Positions 1-5,334 of a stretch of DNA of 5,882 bases are shown one piece after another. The position numbers were made by a program, and so were the translations under genes. Below the pieces are notes generated by a model that was not told where the DNA came from, did no database searches, and saw only the letters and a program-made list of their open reading frames with translations. Within the stretch, counting starts at the first letter, position 1. Each line of letters starts with the position of its first letter. The stretch comes from Nitrososphaerota archaeon (lineage in GTDB: Archaea; Thermoproteota; Nitrososphaeria; Nitrososphaerales; Nitrosopumilaceae), in the NCBI GenBank assembly GCA_030624325.1, contig JAUXKJ010000030.1, forward strand, positions 1 through 5,882, in the 5' to 3' direction.

Positions 1-195
1 AATTTTACGGATAGTTCCAACTCCTCGTTTACATTTTGATAGAGGAAGCGTTTTTTTTATATCAATTACCCATTGACCTAGTCCTAGAATATTGCTAACT
101 TTATTCCAAACTTTTTCAGGTTGAGCATTGATAATGACTGATTTTTTAACAAAACCACTATGAAATTTTTTGGTTCTGCTTGAGGAATTTACCAT
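1..195 (-). CDS. SRPBCC/START-like ligand-binding family protein, N-terminal 65 residues (partial)
   Basis: Reading the minus strand from ATG at 195-193 gives 65 codons without a stop to the window edge, so the C-terminal part is missing. After about 15 polar residues comes a beta strand (KKSVIINAQPEKVWNKVSN), then GLGQWV and a second strand ending in KRGVGTIRKI. The pattern 'xxVxINAxPExVWxxVSxxxxLxxW...GVGTxRxI' is the usual start of the polyketide-cyclase/SRPBCC helix-grip fold, whose members bind hydrophobic ligands in a central cavity. The fold call rests only on this N-terminal pattern; no ligand can be named. The ATG is chosen because GGTGAT lies 3 nt upstream, a good match to the archaeal 16S tail, and the frame upstream has no other ATG before a stop. 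It is divergent from the coiled-coil gene at 307. Confidence 0.75.
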   Translation of the reverse strand, partial: MVNSSSRTKKFHSGFVKKSVIINAQPEKVWNKVSNILGLGQWVIDIKKTLPLSKCKRGVGTIRKI

Positions 196-198
196 CTT

Positions 199-204
199 AT
201 CACC
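199..204 (-). promoter_or_regulatory. Shine-Dalgarno site of the SRPBCC gene
   Basis: On the minus strand GGTGAT is followed by AAG and the ATG at 195. It matches the inner part of the archaeal consensus GGAGGTGATC at normal spacing, and it decides the start of the SRPBCC gene. Confidence 0.6.
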
Positions 205-220
205 ACAGATTTGTATACCA

Positions 221-234
221 TTTTTAAAATTTAT
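221..234 (-). promoter_or_regulatory. Putative TATA box of the SRPBCC gene
   Basis: The minus-strand sequence ATAAATTTTAAAAA is the best TATA-like stretch before the start at 195. Depending on register, it places transcription initiation at about 199-207, right at or just before the Shine-Dalgarno site. A slightly upstream initiation point would be needed for that site to be fully transcribed. No BRE is clear. Confidence 0.35.
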
Positions 235-256
235 GAAATATCAATTCTAATGTCAT

Positions 257-278
257 GTTTAATCACAAGTTTAACACA
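257..278. repeat. Short tandem direct repeat in the divergent promoter region
   Basis: GTTTAATCACA at 257-267 is followed at 12-bp spacing by GTTTAACACA at 269-278, one base shorter. The pair abuts the TATA-like box of the 307 gene. Position and near helical spacing would suit a regulator binding site, but AT-rich DNA produces such pairs by chance. Confidence 0.35.
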
Positions 279-284
279 TTTAAT
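278..284 (+). promoter_or_regulatory. Putative TATA box of the coiled-coil gene
   Basis: ATTTAAT is centred 26 bp before the ATG at 307, the spacing expected when transcription begins at the start codon itself. No Shine-Dalgarno sequence precedes that ATG, which fits a leaderless mRNA. Based on spacing and AT content only. Confidence 0.4.
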
Positions 285-306
285 CTCCATTCTCTCCATG
301 TAACTA

Positions 307-1587
307 ATGGTTTTTGGATGGGGAAAAAAAACACAAAAACAAGACTCCGACATCTCAGTAGGGACGGAAAAAGAAATTTCCTTTAAAGAAATTCCTAAAG
401 TTTTAGACGAAATTCAATCATTAAGAACAAAAACTATTATTTCAGAAGCAAAGTCATTTCGAAAATATATAGAATCACAAAGAGAAGAACTTCTGAAAAT
501 TGCAAACCACCTTGAAAAAGATGATCTAAAAATTGATGATTTTGATAAACATCTCCAAATTCTTGTTGTCCGTGGAAAAAAATTAGTAATTTCAACCATT
601 AAAAGAGAAACTACAGAAAAACTTCCAGAAATTTCTTCACATGATGATATTTCTTCGTTAGTTAAACAATCGTCCCAACTGCTAAAACGAATAGGAGATG
701 TACTTGGGAAACAATCTAGAGTAATTCACATTTTTGCAAAAAAATATGCAGGACAACTTAAGCAACACCTCGCGGTTTTAGAATCAAATAGAAAGGAATT
801 TCAAAGTATGGTGAATAACTTTAGTTCTTTTCAAGAGAGCATTTCATCAGTTTTTGAAAAAATTGAGCACTATAAATCATCACAACAATCTATTGATGAT
901 ACAAATCAAAGGATTTCTGACCTTAAAAACTCCATTGAGCAATACCATCAAACCATAGATTCCACAAAAAAGAATATTGAAGATTTGAAATCTAGTGAAG
1001 AATATTCTCAGTTTATGGAAATAAAAAAGAAAATTACTTCTCTTTCTTCAGAAGAAAATCACATTAAAAGTCAAGTCGACTTGCAATTTACAAAAATTTC
1101 AAGACCCCTAAGCAAATATGGATACATCTCTTCTCTAGACAAACCTCAAAAAAAATTAATGGAGAATTTGGCGGCAAATCCATTTGCTGTTTTAATTTCA
1201 TCAAATAAAGACGATATAGTTCAAATCCTTTATGCAGTAAGAAGAGGTGTTGAGGCAGGTTCTGTTTCAGTAAAAGATTCTGAAAAATCCGTAGGTCAAA
1301 TCGATGAAACAATAAGTATGCTTGATGAATTTCTTAAAAAAATTCATGAATTTATGAAACAAAAAAATTCCTTGGAAAATAAACTGGAAGTTTTTGATCT
1401 CAAAAAGTTAAAAGAAAAAGAAGTATTTTTGGAGAAAACTTTACAAGATAAAAATGATGCAGAATCTAGGACAAAAGAACTTGGGAACACCAATGAAGAA
1501 TTAAAAAAATCGCTTCCTAACATTTTAATTGAAATTGAACAAAAACTTCAAAATATTTCAAATACCAAATATAGACTATCGGTTTGA
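307..1587 (+). CDS. Conserved-looking coiled-coil protein of unknown function, 426 aa
   Basis: I do not recognise the family. The protein has no signal peptide, membrane segment, Walker A motif, CxxC hook or cysteine-rich motif. After a short basic N-terminus (MVFGWGKK) it is almost entirely helical and charged. Residues 196-227 form a clear coiled coil: Ile at 196, 203, 210, 217 and 224 ('a' positions), with T199, L206, Y213, T220 and L227 at 'd'. A weaker heptad run covers 239-257. A non-coiled segment follows (about 265-325, containing LDKPQKKLMENLAANPFAVL). A second coiled region covers about 332-420. So two helical arms flank a small middle domain. A cytoplasmic structural or scaffolding role is likely but inferred. 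The start is fixed by an in-frame TAA at 301-303; there is no ribosome-binding site and a TATA-like box 26 bp upstream, so it is probably leaderless. The next gene begins 38 bp downstream. Confidence 0.85.
   Translation: MVFGWGKKTQKQDSDISVGTEKEISFKEIPKVLDEIQSLRTKTIISEAKSFRKYIESQREELLKIANHLEKDDLKIDDFDKHLQILVVRGKKLVISTIKRETTEKLPEISSHDDISSLVKQSSQLLKRIGDVLGKQSRVIHIFAKKYAGQLKQHLAVLESNRKEFQSMVNNFSSFQESISSVFEKIEHYKSSQQSIDDTNQRISDLKNSIEQYHQTIDSTKKNIEDLKSSEEYSQFMEIKKKITSLSSEENHIKSQVDLQFTKISRPLSKYGYISSLDKPQKKLMENLAANPFAVLISSNKDDIVQILYAVRRGVEAGSVSVKDSEKSVGQIDETISMLDEFLKKIHEFMKQKNSLENKLEVFDLKKLKEKEVFLEKTLQDKNDAESRTKELGNTNEELKKSLPNILIEIEQKLQNISNTKYRLSV
892..990 (+). other. Five-heptad coiled-coil segment with Ile at every 'a' position
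   Basis: This stretch encodes residues 196-228 of the 426-aa protein. Isoleucine recurs at exact 7-residue spacing (196, 203, 210, 217, 224), with T, L, Y, T and L at the matching 'd' positions. In known coiled coils Ile at 'a' with Leu at 'd' favours parallel dimers. The oligomeric state here is inference. Confidence 0.7.
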
Positions 1588-1610
1588 AATAATTGTTTAA
1601 ATTAGATATT

Positions 1611-1617
1611 GGAGGGA
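1611..1617 (+). promoter_or_regulatory. Strong Shine-Dalgarno site deciding a TTG start
   Basis: GGAGGGA lies 8 nt before TTG at 1626, which directly follows an in-frame TAG (1623-1625). No ATG occurs near the beginning of this frame, so the site supports TTG as the initiation codon. It lies between a TATA-like TTTAAATT (1596-1603) and the start, so it would be transcribed only on a longer message, for example one reading through from the coiled-coil gene. Confidence 0.6.
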
Positions 1618-1625
1618 TAAATTAG

Positions 1626-2195
1626 TTGGTTGAAGTAGCACTTTTTGAAACTGCAGCTTCTATTGGTACTGCTATCGCAACAATTGCGCTTGTAATTCTT
1701 CTTTATAGAACAATAAAGCAAATGGAAGCAACTGTTTACTTGAGCAGAATTCAAACACAATATCGATTTCGACCTTGGGTAGGACCTAGTAACAGTATAA
1801 AGGAATTGAAAGATAGTATTAATGGGAAACATCAGTTTGATGTTGTGATAAAAAATTACGGTGAAATTCCTGCAGAATATGTTACTGTTTATTTTAAACA
1901 AGGTAACAAGTTGATGTCAAAAGATGATTTAAAATCAGATAAAACTGAGAATTTTAATCTAGGGCCGATGTTGCCTAACATGGAAAAACATTATTGGTTT
2001 TTTATTGACCGAGATTTTATGAGTAAAGTTAAGGAAGGCACACAACAACTGTTTACAGCAATTTATTTTGAATATCCAGTTTCTGGAGGAAAAAGCGGTT
2101 ATGGTATGATTAGCGAATACAATCCTAAAACTTCTAGTTTCGTTCACAAAGATATGTGGGTAGAAACTCCAAGTGGCCGCACAACTCACGCTTAA
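1626..2195 (+). CDS. Single-pass membrane protein with a beta-rich soluble domain, 189 aa, unknown function
   Basis: The N-terminus holds one hydrophobic helix at about residues 9-27 (ending IALVILLY). It is followed by R28 and K31 and a short amphipathic stretch to about residue 46, then RPWVG (49-53). The rest alternates strand-like segments, including FDVVIKNYGEIPAEYVTV (71-88) and LFTAIYFEYPV (142-152). The 'V-x-N-Y-G-x-x-P-A' piece resembles a motif in small membrane-anchored beta-sandwich proteins of bacteria and archaea, but I cannot name a family. Acidic residues before the helix and basic ones after it suggest, by the positive-inside rule, a cytoplasmic C-terminal domain; this is inference. 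Translation should begin at TTG, supported by GGAGGGA upstream and the in-frame stop just before it. It lies 38 bp after the coiled-coil gene and could be co-transcribed with it. Confidence 0.8.
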   Translation: MVEVALFETAASIGTAIATIALVILLYRTIKQMEATVYLSRIQTQYRFRPWVGPSNSIKELKDSINGKHQFDVVIKNYGEIPAEYVTVYFKQGNKLMSKDDLKSDKTENFNLGPMLPNMEKHYWFFIDRDFMSKVKEGTQQLFTAIYFEYPVSGGKSGYGMISEYNPKTSSFVHKDMWVETPSGRTTHA

Positions 2196-2208
2196 AATAA
2201 AAACTAAA

Positions 2209-2218
2209 TTTTAATTTT
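2209..2218 (+). terminator. Weak T-rich candidate terminator after the membrane protein
   Basis: TTTTAATTTT lies 13 bp after the stop at 2195, with no hairpin. Archaeal termination can occur at such T-rich tracts, but AT-rich spacers contain them commonly, so this is only a candidate. Confidence 0.25.
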
Positions 2219-2317
2219 CATACAAATTTAGCATTTGGATTCAACTTTGATTTATCTGTTTTAATGAACAAACATCACTTCATTAGGTTTGTCGGGTTTA
2301 AGATTACTGTAGAAAAA

Positions 2318-2809
2318 ATGTCTCTGAAGATATTGATAGCTGAAGATGAAGAAGATATTGGCAAACAATATAAAATGACATTAGAAGCGTTTGGTCATGA
2401 GGTGTTTCTCACAAAAGACGGAGAAGAATGCCTCAAAAAATACATGTCACTTATGACAAATGATCTAAGTCCAATTGATGTTGTTGTGGTTGATTATTTA
2501 ATGCCAATAAAAGATGGAGTTAAAGTTGCCAAAGAAATTTTAAAAGAATATCCAAAGCAGCGGATCATCTTTGTTACTGGTCACGGGCCAAAATTAGTTT
2601 CAGAACTAAACGAATTCGATGATCAAGTAGAAGTCTTAGTCAAACCAATTACTTCTACGGTACTCATTTCAAAAATTGAAAATCGCAGACAAAAAGAAAT
2701 TGCAAAAGAATTGTATTTTAAATTAAAAAAATGGGATGGAGCTGAAGGTTTATCCAAACCATCTGGACGTGTACGAACAGTTGATAACATTAACATTTTT
2801 CCTGGTTGA
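2318..2809 (+). CDS. Stand-alone response regulator receiver protein, 163 aa
   Basis: This is a CheY-like receiver acting by phosphotransfer from a histidine kinase, in the cytoplasm. With M1 at 2318, LKILIAEDEED (3-13) gives the first strand and acidic pocket (E9, D10, E11). D59 in VVVVDYLMP is the phospho-acceptor, T87 in FVTGHG is the conserved Thr of strand 4, and K109-P110 in LVKPI is the conserved Lys-Pro. All switch residues are present, so it should be phosphorylatable. Residues from about 112 to 163 are a helical, basic tail with no recognisable DNA-binding domain, so the output is probably protein-protein contact. No kinase is in the window. The frame is open from ATG at 2264, which would add 18 residues (NKHHFIRFVGFKITVEK after Met) lying outside the receiver fold. 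I prefer 2318 because MSLKILIAEDE is the family's usual N-terminus, but neither ATG has a Shine-Dalgarno site. Confidence 0.9.
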   Translation: MSLKILIAEDEEDIGKQYKMTLEAFGHEVFLTKDGEECLKKYMSLMTNDLSPIDVVVVDYLMPIKDGVKVAKEILKEYPKQRIIFVTGHGPKLVSELNEFDDQVEVLVKPITSTVLISKIENRRQKEIAKELYFKLKKWDGAEGLSKPSGRVRTVDNINIFPG

Positions 2810-2834
2810 AAATTTATACCTTAAAGTTAATTAA

Positions 2835-2839
2835 TTTTT
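2835..2839 (+). terminator. Weak T-tract after the response regulator
   Basis: A run of five T lies 25 bp after the stop at 2809 in an AT-rich spacer with no hairpin. It could end the response-regulator transcript. The adjoining TTAATTAAT (about 2827-2835) could equally be the promoter of the JAMM gene; the sequence cannot separate these. Confidence 0.2.
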
Positions 2840-2866
2840 GAATACTAAATCAATCTGTAAAACTTA

Positions 2867-3250
2867 ATGAATTCTGATAGAAAAGTTTCTCTAAAAAAAG
2901 ACGTTCGGGATGGAATTCTCTCATTTTGTAAGATGAAGCATCCTAATGAAGGCATTTTAATTTTAAGAGGAAAATCAAAAAGGGGAACAATTCTTATTGA
3001 TTCACTTGTTGTACCACCTTTTTCTGAGAGTGGTCCTACCTTTGCTGGATTTCCACATTCTTTTTTACCACTAGATTTGAGTTATGTGGGAATTGTACAT
3101 TCACATCCCCGTGGTTCGGCACAACCATCATTAACCGATTTACAAAATTTTTTTGGATTGATTGCATTGATTGTAAAATCTCCATATGAGAATGATGATA
3201 TTTTTGCTTGGGACAGTAAGGGAGATTCTGTAAAACTCACCATAATTTAG
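2867..3250 (+). CDS. JAMM/MPN+ (JAB1/Mov34) family zinc metalloprotease, 127 aa
   Basis: The complete JAMM active-site pattern is present: E28 in PNEGILIL, then H78-S-H80, seven residues, S88, two residues and D91 (nt 3098-3139). In this family H, H and D bind zinc and Glu activates the water that cleaves an isopeptide or peptide bond. Single-domain archaeal members are about this length, and characterised ones (AfJAMM, HvJAMM1) are JAMM proteases; HvJAMM1 removes ubiquitin-like SAMP modifiers. Desampylation or another ubiquitin-like deconjugation is therefore the best guess, but substrate and any partner are not shown; related MPN+ proteins also act in cysteine biosynthesis or on small molecules. 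There is no membrane segment. The ATG is the first in the frame and lacks a Shine-Dalgarno site. It is followed after 85 bp by a membrane zinc-ribbon gene on the same strand. Confidence 0.88.
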   Translation: MNSDRKVSLKKDVRDGILSFCKMKHPNEGILILRGKSKRGTILIDSLVVPPFSESGPTFAGFPHSFLPLDLSYVGIVHSHPRGSAQPSLTDLQNFFGLIALIVKSPYENDDIFAWDSKGDSVKLTII

Positions 3251-3287
3251 AAGACAATGGATGGATTGAGATTAAAGCTGACAAAAC

Positions 3288-3295
3288 TTTATAAG
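3288..3295 (+). promoter_or_regulatory. Putative TATA box of the zinc-ribbon membrane gene
   Basis: TTTATAAG is a good archaeal TATA match and predicts initiation near 3317. That is about 19 nt before ATG 3336 and 4 nt before the alternative TTG at 3321. It suggests the zinc-ribbon gene has its own promoter rather than depending on the JAMM gene. Confidence 0.45.
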
Positions 3296-3335
3296 GTTTT
3301 TAGAGAAAAAGAAAATTGTATTGATTAATTTTAAA

Positions 3336-3626
3336 ATGTATTTGATATTTTTGTTTGCATCTTTAGCAATAAGTATAGGTTTGCAAATGGTACTACCATT
3401 TCCTTGGGGTTTAGGTGCTGCCTTGGCAATTTTCATTGCATTTCCATTAGTACTTAGACGAAGGATGTTGAGTCGCATGAGAGGTTCTGGAAGTTTTGGC
3501 GGTGGTGGATTTTTTGGAATGAATCAAAAACCCGGTGTAAAGTATTCCTGTCTTGTTTGTAACCACCAGTACAAGGGTAGTGAATGTCCAAGATGTGGTT
3601 CTAGATCGAAACGTGCCGAATTTTAA
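3336..3626 (+). CDS. Two-TM membrane protein with C-terminal zinc ribbon, 96 aa, unknown function
   Basis: Two hydrophobic helices lie at about residues 2-19 (YLIFLFASLAISIGLQ) and 24-40 (GLGAALAIFIAFPLVL). They are followed by an Arg cluster (41-43), a Gly-rich linker (about 50-61, GSGSFGGGGFFG), and a zinc-ribbon knuckle pair: C72-LV-C75 and C84-PR-C87. Four cysteines in two CxxC pairs this close together fit one structural zinc site. The Arg cluster after helix 2 suggests both ends are cytoplasmic, so the zinc ribbon would face the cytosol (inference). No function can be assigned; membrane zinc-ribbon proteins often serve as adaptors. The frame also allows TTG at 3321, adding five residues (MINFK). 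I prefer ATG 3336 because no Shine-Dalgarno supports TTG and the TATA box predicts a short leader. The next gene starts 20 bp downstream. Confidence 0.8.
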   Translation: MYLIFLFASLAISIGLQMVLPFPWGLGAALAIFIAFPLVLRRRMLSRMRGSGSFGGGGFFGMNQKPGVKYSCLVCNHQYKGSECPRCGSRSKRAEF

Positions 3627-3628
3627 AA
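3620..3628 (+). promoter_or_regulatory. Putative TATA box embedded in the end of the zinc-ribbon gene
   Basis: ATTTTAAAA spans the last Phe codon and the TAA stop of the zinc-ribbon gene. It is centred about 23 bp before ATG 3647, close to leaderless spacing, so the 105-aa gene may have its own start site despite the 20-bp gap. Confidence 0.35.
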
Positions 3629-3646
3629 GACTAGTCTTACAATAAC

Positions 3647-3964
3647 ATGACTCTGGAAGATTTAAGGAAAAAAGTCCTCTATCAAAACTCGATTGAGATA
3701 TGGATTGGGGCTAGTAAAGAAAAAAACATTGACTGGTATGATACTGAAAATTACAAAAAATTCATTGCTTTTCTTCTACAAAATAATCTAAACATGAAAC
3801 AAATGCCAATTTGTTTTGATGAATCAGATACTGCATCTTATGGCGGTCACAGCAAAAAAGTATTTGCTAACAAATTGGCAGCATTTAAAGATGAAAATTC
3901 CGCATGCTATTCAATAAAACTAAATGATGCCAATATTGAATTAATTCGAAAATTTGACCTCTAG
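3647..3964 (+). CDS. Unrecognised small soluble protein, 105 aa
   Basis: I do not recognise this protein. It has no signal peptide, membrane helix or metal-binding cluster (only C56 and C87). It reads as a compact alpha/beta protein: a helix at 2-13, a strand (SIEIWIGA, 15-22), a helix around 34-45 (ENYKKFIAFLLQ), a loop with DESDTASYGGHSKK (58-71), a short helix 72-80, a strand CYSIKL (87-92), and a final helix to the end. SYGGHSKK is the most motif-like piece. Start at ATG with no Shine-Dalgarno; the TATA-like sequence in the stop region of the preceding gene fits a near-leaderless transcript. It converges on the DppC-like gene, with only 5 bp between the two stop codons. Confidence 0.72.
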   Translation: MTLEDLRKKVLYQNSIEIWIGASKEKNIDWYDTENYKKFIAFLLQNNLNMKQMPICFDESDTASYGGHSKKVFANKLAAFKDENSACYSIKLNDANIELIRKFDL

Positions 3965-3969
3965 CCTTA

Positions 3970-5334
3970 CTATCGTTTTAGTTTTGGATTAACTATTGCG
4001 TCTAGTGCATTTCCAAGAAATACAAAAGCCAAGCCAGTAATGGCTATCATTAAACCAGGTGGTACAATCCACCACCAAAGTCCTCTAGCAGCTGCACCAT
4101 ACGTATTTGCATCATGAAGAATTTGTCCCCAAGTGGGAAATGTAGGATCGCCTAGTCCTAAGAAGCTTAATCCTGCCTCAGTTGTAATGGCAGCAGGGAC
4201 TGAAATTGCAATACTCGCAAAAGCATAAGGTAAAAGCTGTGGGATTATGTGTTTGAAAACAATTTTTGAATCTTTTTGGCCCATCATTCTTGATGCTTCG
4301 ACATATCCTTTTATTTTGATTTGTAAAGCCATGCTTCTTGAAACTTTTGCAATACCTACCCATCCAAATATCATCAAAAAACCAATCATCAGAAAAATGC
4401 TGTTGCTGATAGTGACTGCTAAGATAATTAGAAACGGTAATGCAGGCAGGGCGTAAATGACATCATTAAATCGCATCATTGATTCGTCAACCATTTTTCC
4501 TTTAAAGCCAGCATAAACTCCATAAATCAACCCCATTACAACAGAACCCACTGCTACAGCGATTCCAATGAATAGTGCAAGTGGTGTTCCCCAAATCAAT
4601 CCAATTGCAAGATCTCTTCTTAGCTCATCAGTTCCCATTAATCCAAACGCTTTTCCACCAATAATCAAATTGGAATCTGAAATACTGTTTTCAATTTGTA
4701 CTCCATACAAATTTGCTAAAAATATGTAATTTCCTTTTAGAACTGAGTGCTGGCTTGATTTTGAAAATATTATATCTTGTGAAGAAAAGCCAGTTATTGG
4801 AAATTTAAATTTGTCAGATTGAAGTAAAATATTTTTTTTGATTGATTCGTCTGTTGAAAACACTCTATCATTATGAATGGTTTCAATTTCTGAATAAGGA
4901 AGAGATGTTGACAAAATCTTAAGATTGGTACCATCTGGTCTAATTACGATGACCTGAAGTAATGGTGAACCAGAGTACATTGCAGTAAACTCGTAGATAA
5001 AGTCGTTAGGAAAATCATCATATTCATAATTTACATTAAATTGTTGAGAAATTAAAGAAATTTCATCAGTTTTTTGTGAACTGATAAAAGGATCTATGAT
5101 TTTGTGCTCTGGAATTTTTTCAAACATAAACAAGTTTACCCATGAGGGCATGGATGTTTTTGGAAATGAAATCCAGCTGCCAGGATTATTCCATTCCTTG
5201 AAAGTATCTACAGGAATAAAAATTGCAGCTGAAATAGATATCAGTATCAAACTAGCTAAAATACCAATTCCCGCAATTCCAATCTTGCTTTTAAGAAATT
5301 CTTGTCTAATCTCAGTTGATGTAACGCTGCTCAT
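3970..5334 (-). CDS. DppC/OppC-like peptide ABC transporter permease with large extracytoplasmic insertion, 454 aa
   Basis: This is one of the two membrane subunits of a dipeptide/oligopeptide/nickel-type ABC importer. The N-terminus has the OppC_N-type helix (about 17-40). The permease core begins at GTDELRRD (234-241), corresponding to the family's GTDxxGRD. It continues with several TM helices and the EAA coupling loop at 344-363 (YVEASRMMGQKDSKIVFKHI), which contacts the ATPase. The end carries TEAGLSFLGLGDPTFPTWG (385-403) and NPKLKR. Usual length is about 300 residues. The extra roughly 150 lie between helix 1 and the GTD motif (about 41-233), predicted outside the membrane and rich in strand-like segments such as LLQVIVIRPDG (125-135). 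The Gly of GTDxxGRD is Arg here. ATG at 5334 overlaps the TGA of the DppB-like gene as ATGA, indicating translational coupling. The substrate is not readable from sequence. Confidence 0.92.
   Translation of the reverse strand: MSSVTSTEIRQEFLKSKIGIAGIGILASLILISISAAIFIPVDTFKEWNNPGSWISFPKTSMPSWVNLFMFEKIPEHKIIDPFISSQKTDEISLISQQFNVNYEYDDFPNDFIYEFTAMYSGSPLLQVIVIRPDGTNLKILSTSLPYSEIETIHNDRVFSTDESIKKNILLQSDKFKFPITGFSSQDIIFSKSSQHSVLKGNYIFLANLYGVQIENSISDSNLIIGGKAFGLMGTDELRRDLAIGLIWGTPLALFIGIAVAVGSVVMGLIYGVYAGFKGKMVDESMMRFNDVIYALPALPFLIILAVTISNSIFLMIGFLMIFGWVGIAKVSRSMALQIKIKGYVEASRMMGQKDSKIVFKHIIPQLLPYAFASIAISVPAAITTEAGLSFLGLGDPTFPTWGQILHDANTYGAAARGLWWWIVPPGLMIAITGLAFVFLGNALDAIVNPKLKR
4633..5214 (-). other. 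Extracytoplasmic insertion domain within the DppC-like permease
   Basis: This segment encodes residues 41 to about 234, between TM helix 1 and GTDELRRD. In ordinary DppC proteins the equivalent stretch is about 40-50 residues. The insert alternates short hydrophobic strands with polar turns (EFTAMYSG, LLQVIVIRPDG, YIFLANLYGVQI), so a beta-rich domain is likely. The single frame is uninterrupted, so it is not a recent insertion element. Function unknown; contact with the substrate-binding protein would be a reasonable guess. Confidence 0.6.

Noticed and set aside
51..58. Run of eight T on the plus strand, possibly a terminator
   Set aside because: It is the complement of Lys codons (IKKT) inside the SRPBCC coding frame, and no plus-strand gene ends nearby.
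307..1587. Coiled-coil protein as an SMC/Rad50/SbcC ATPase fragment
   Set aside because: There is no Walker A, signature or Walker B motif and no CxxC hook. The frame has its own clean start and stop, so nothing suggests a truncated ATPase.
1602..1901. 99-codon open frame on the minus strand opposite the membrane protein gene
   Set aside because: It lies antisense to a well-supported gene and its translation is rich in Cys, Asn, Ser and Tyr with no domain pattern. The plus-strand frame has a Shine-Dalgarno site, a TM helix and coherent strands.
307..3964. The six plus-strand genes as one defence or signalling island
   Set aside because: There is no effector, nuclease, transposase, integrase or repeat boundary, and base composition does not visibly change. 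Several genes have their own TATA-like boxes. Common direction alone is not enough.
4633..5214. DppC insertion as a mobile element or intein
   Set aside because: The insert is in frame, ends have no inverted or direct repeats, and no intein splicing residues or endonuclease motif are visible.
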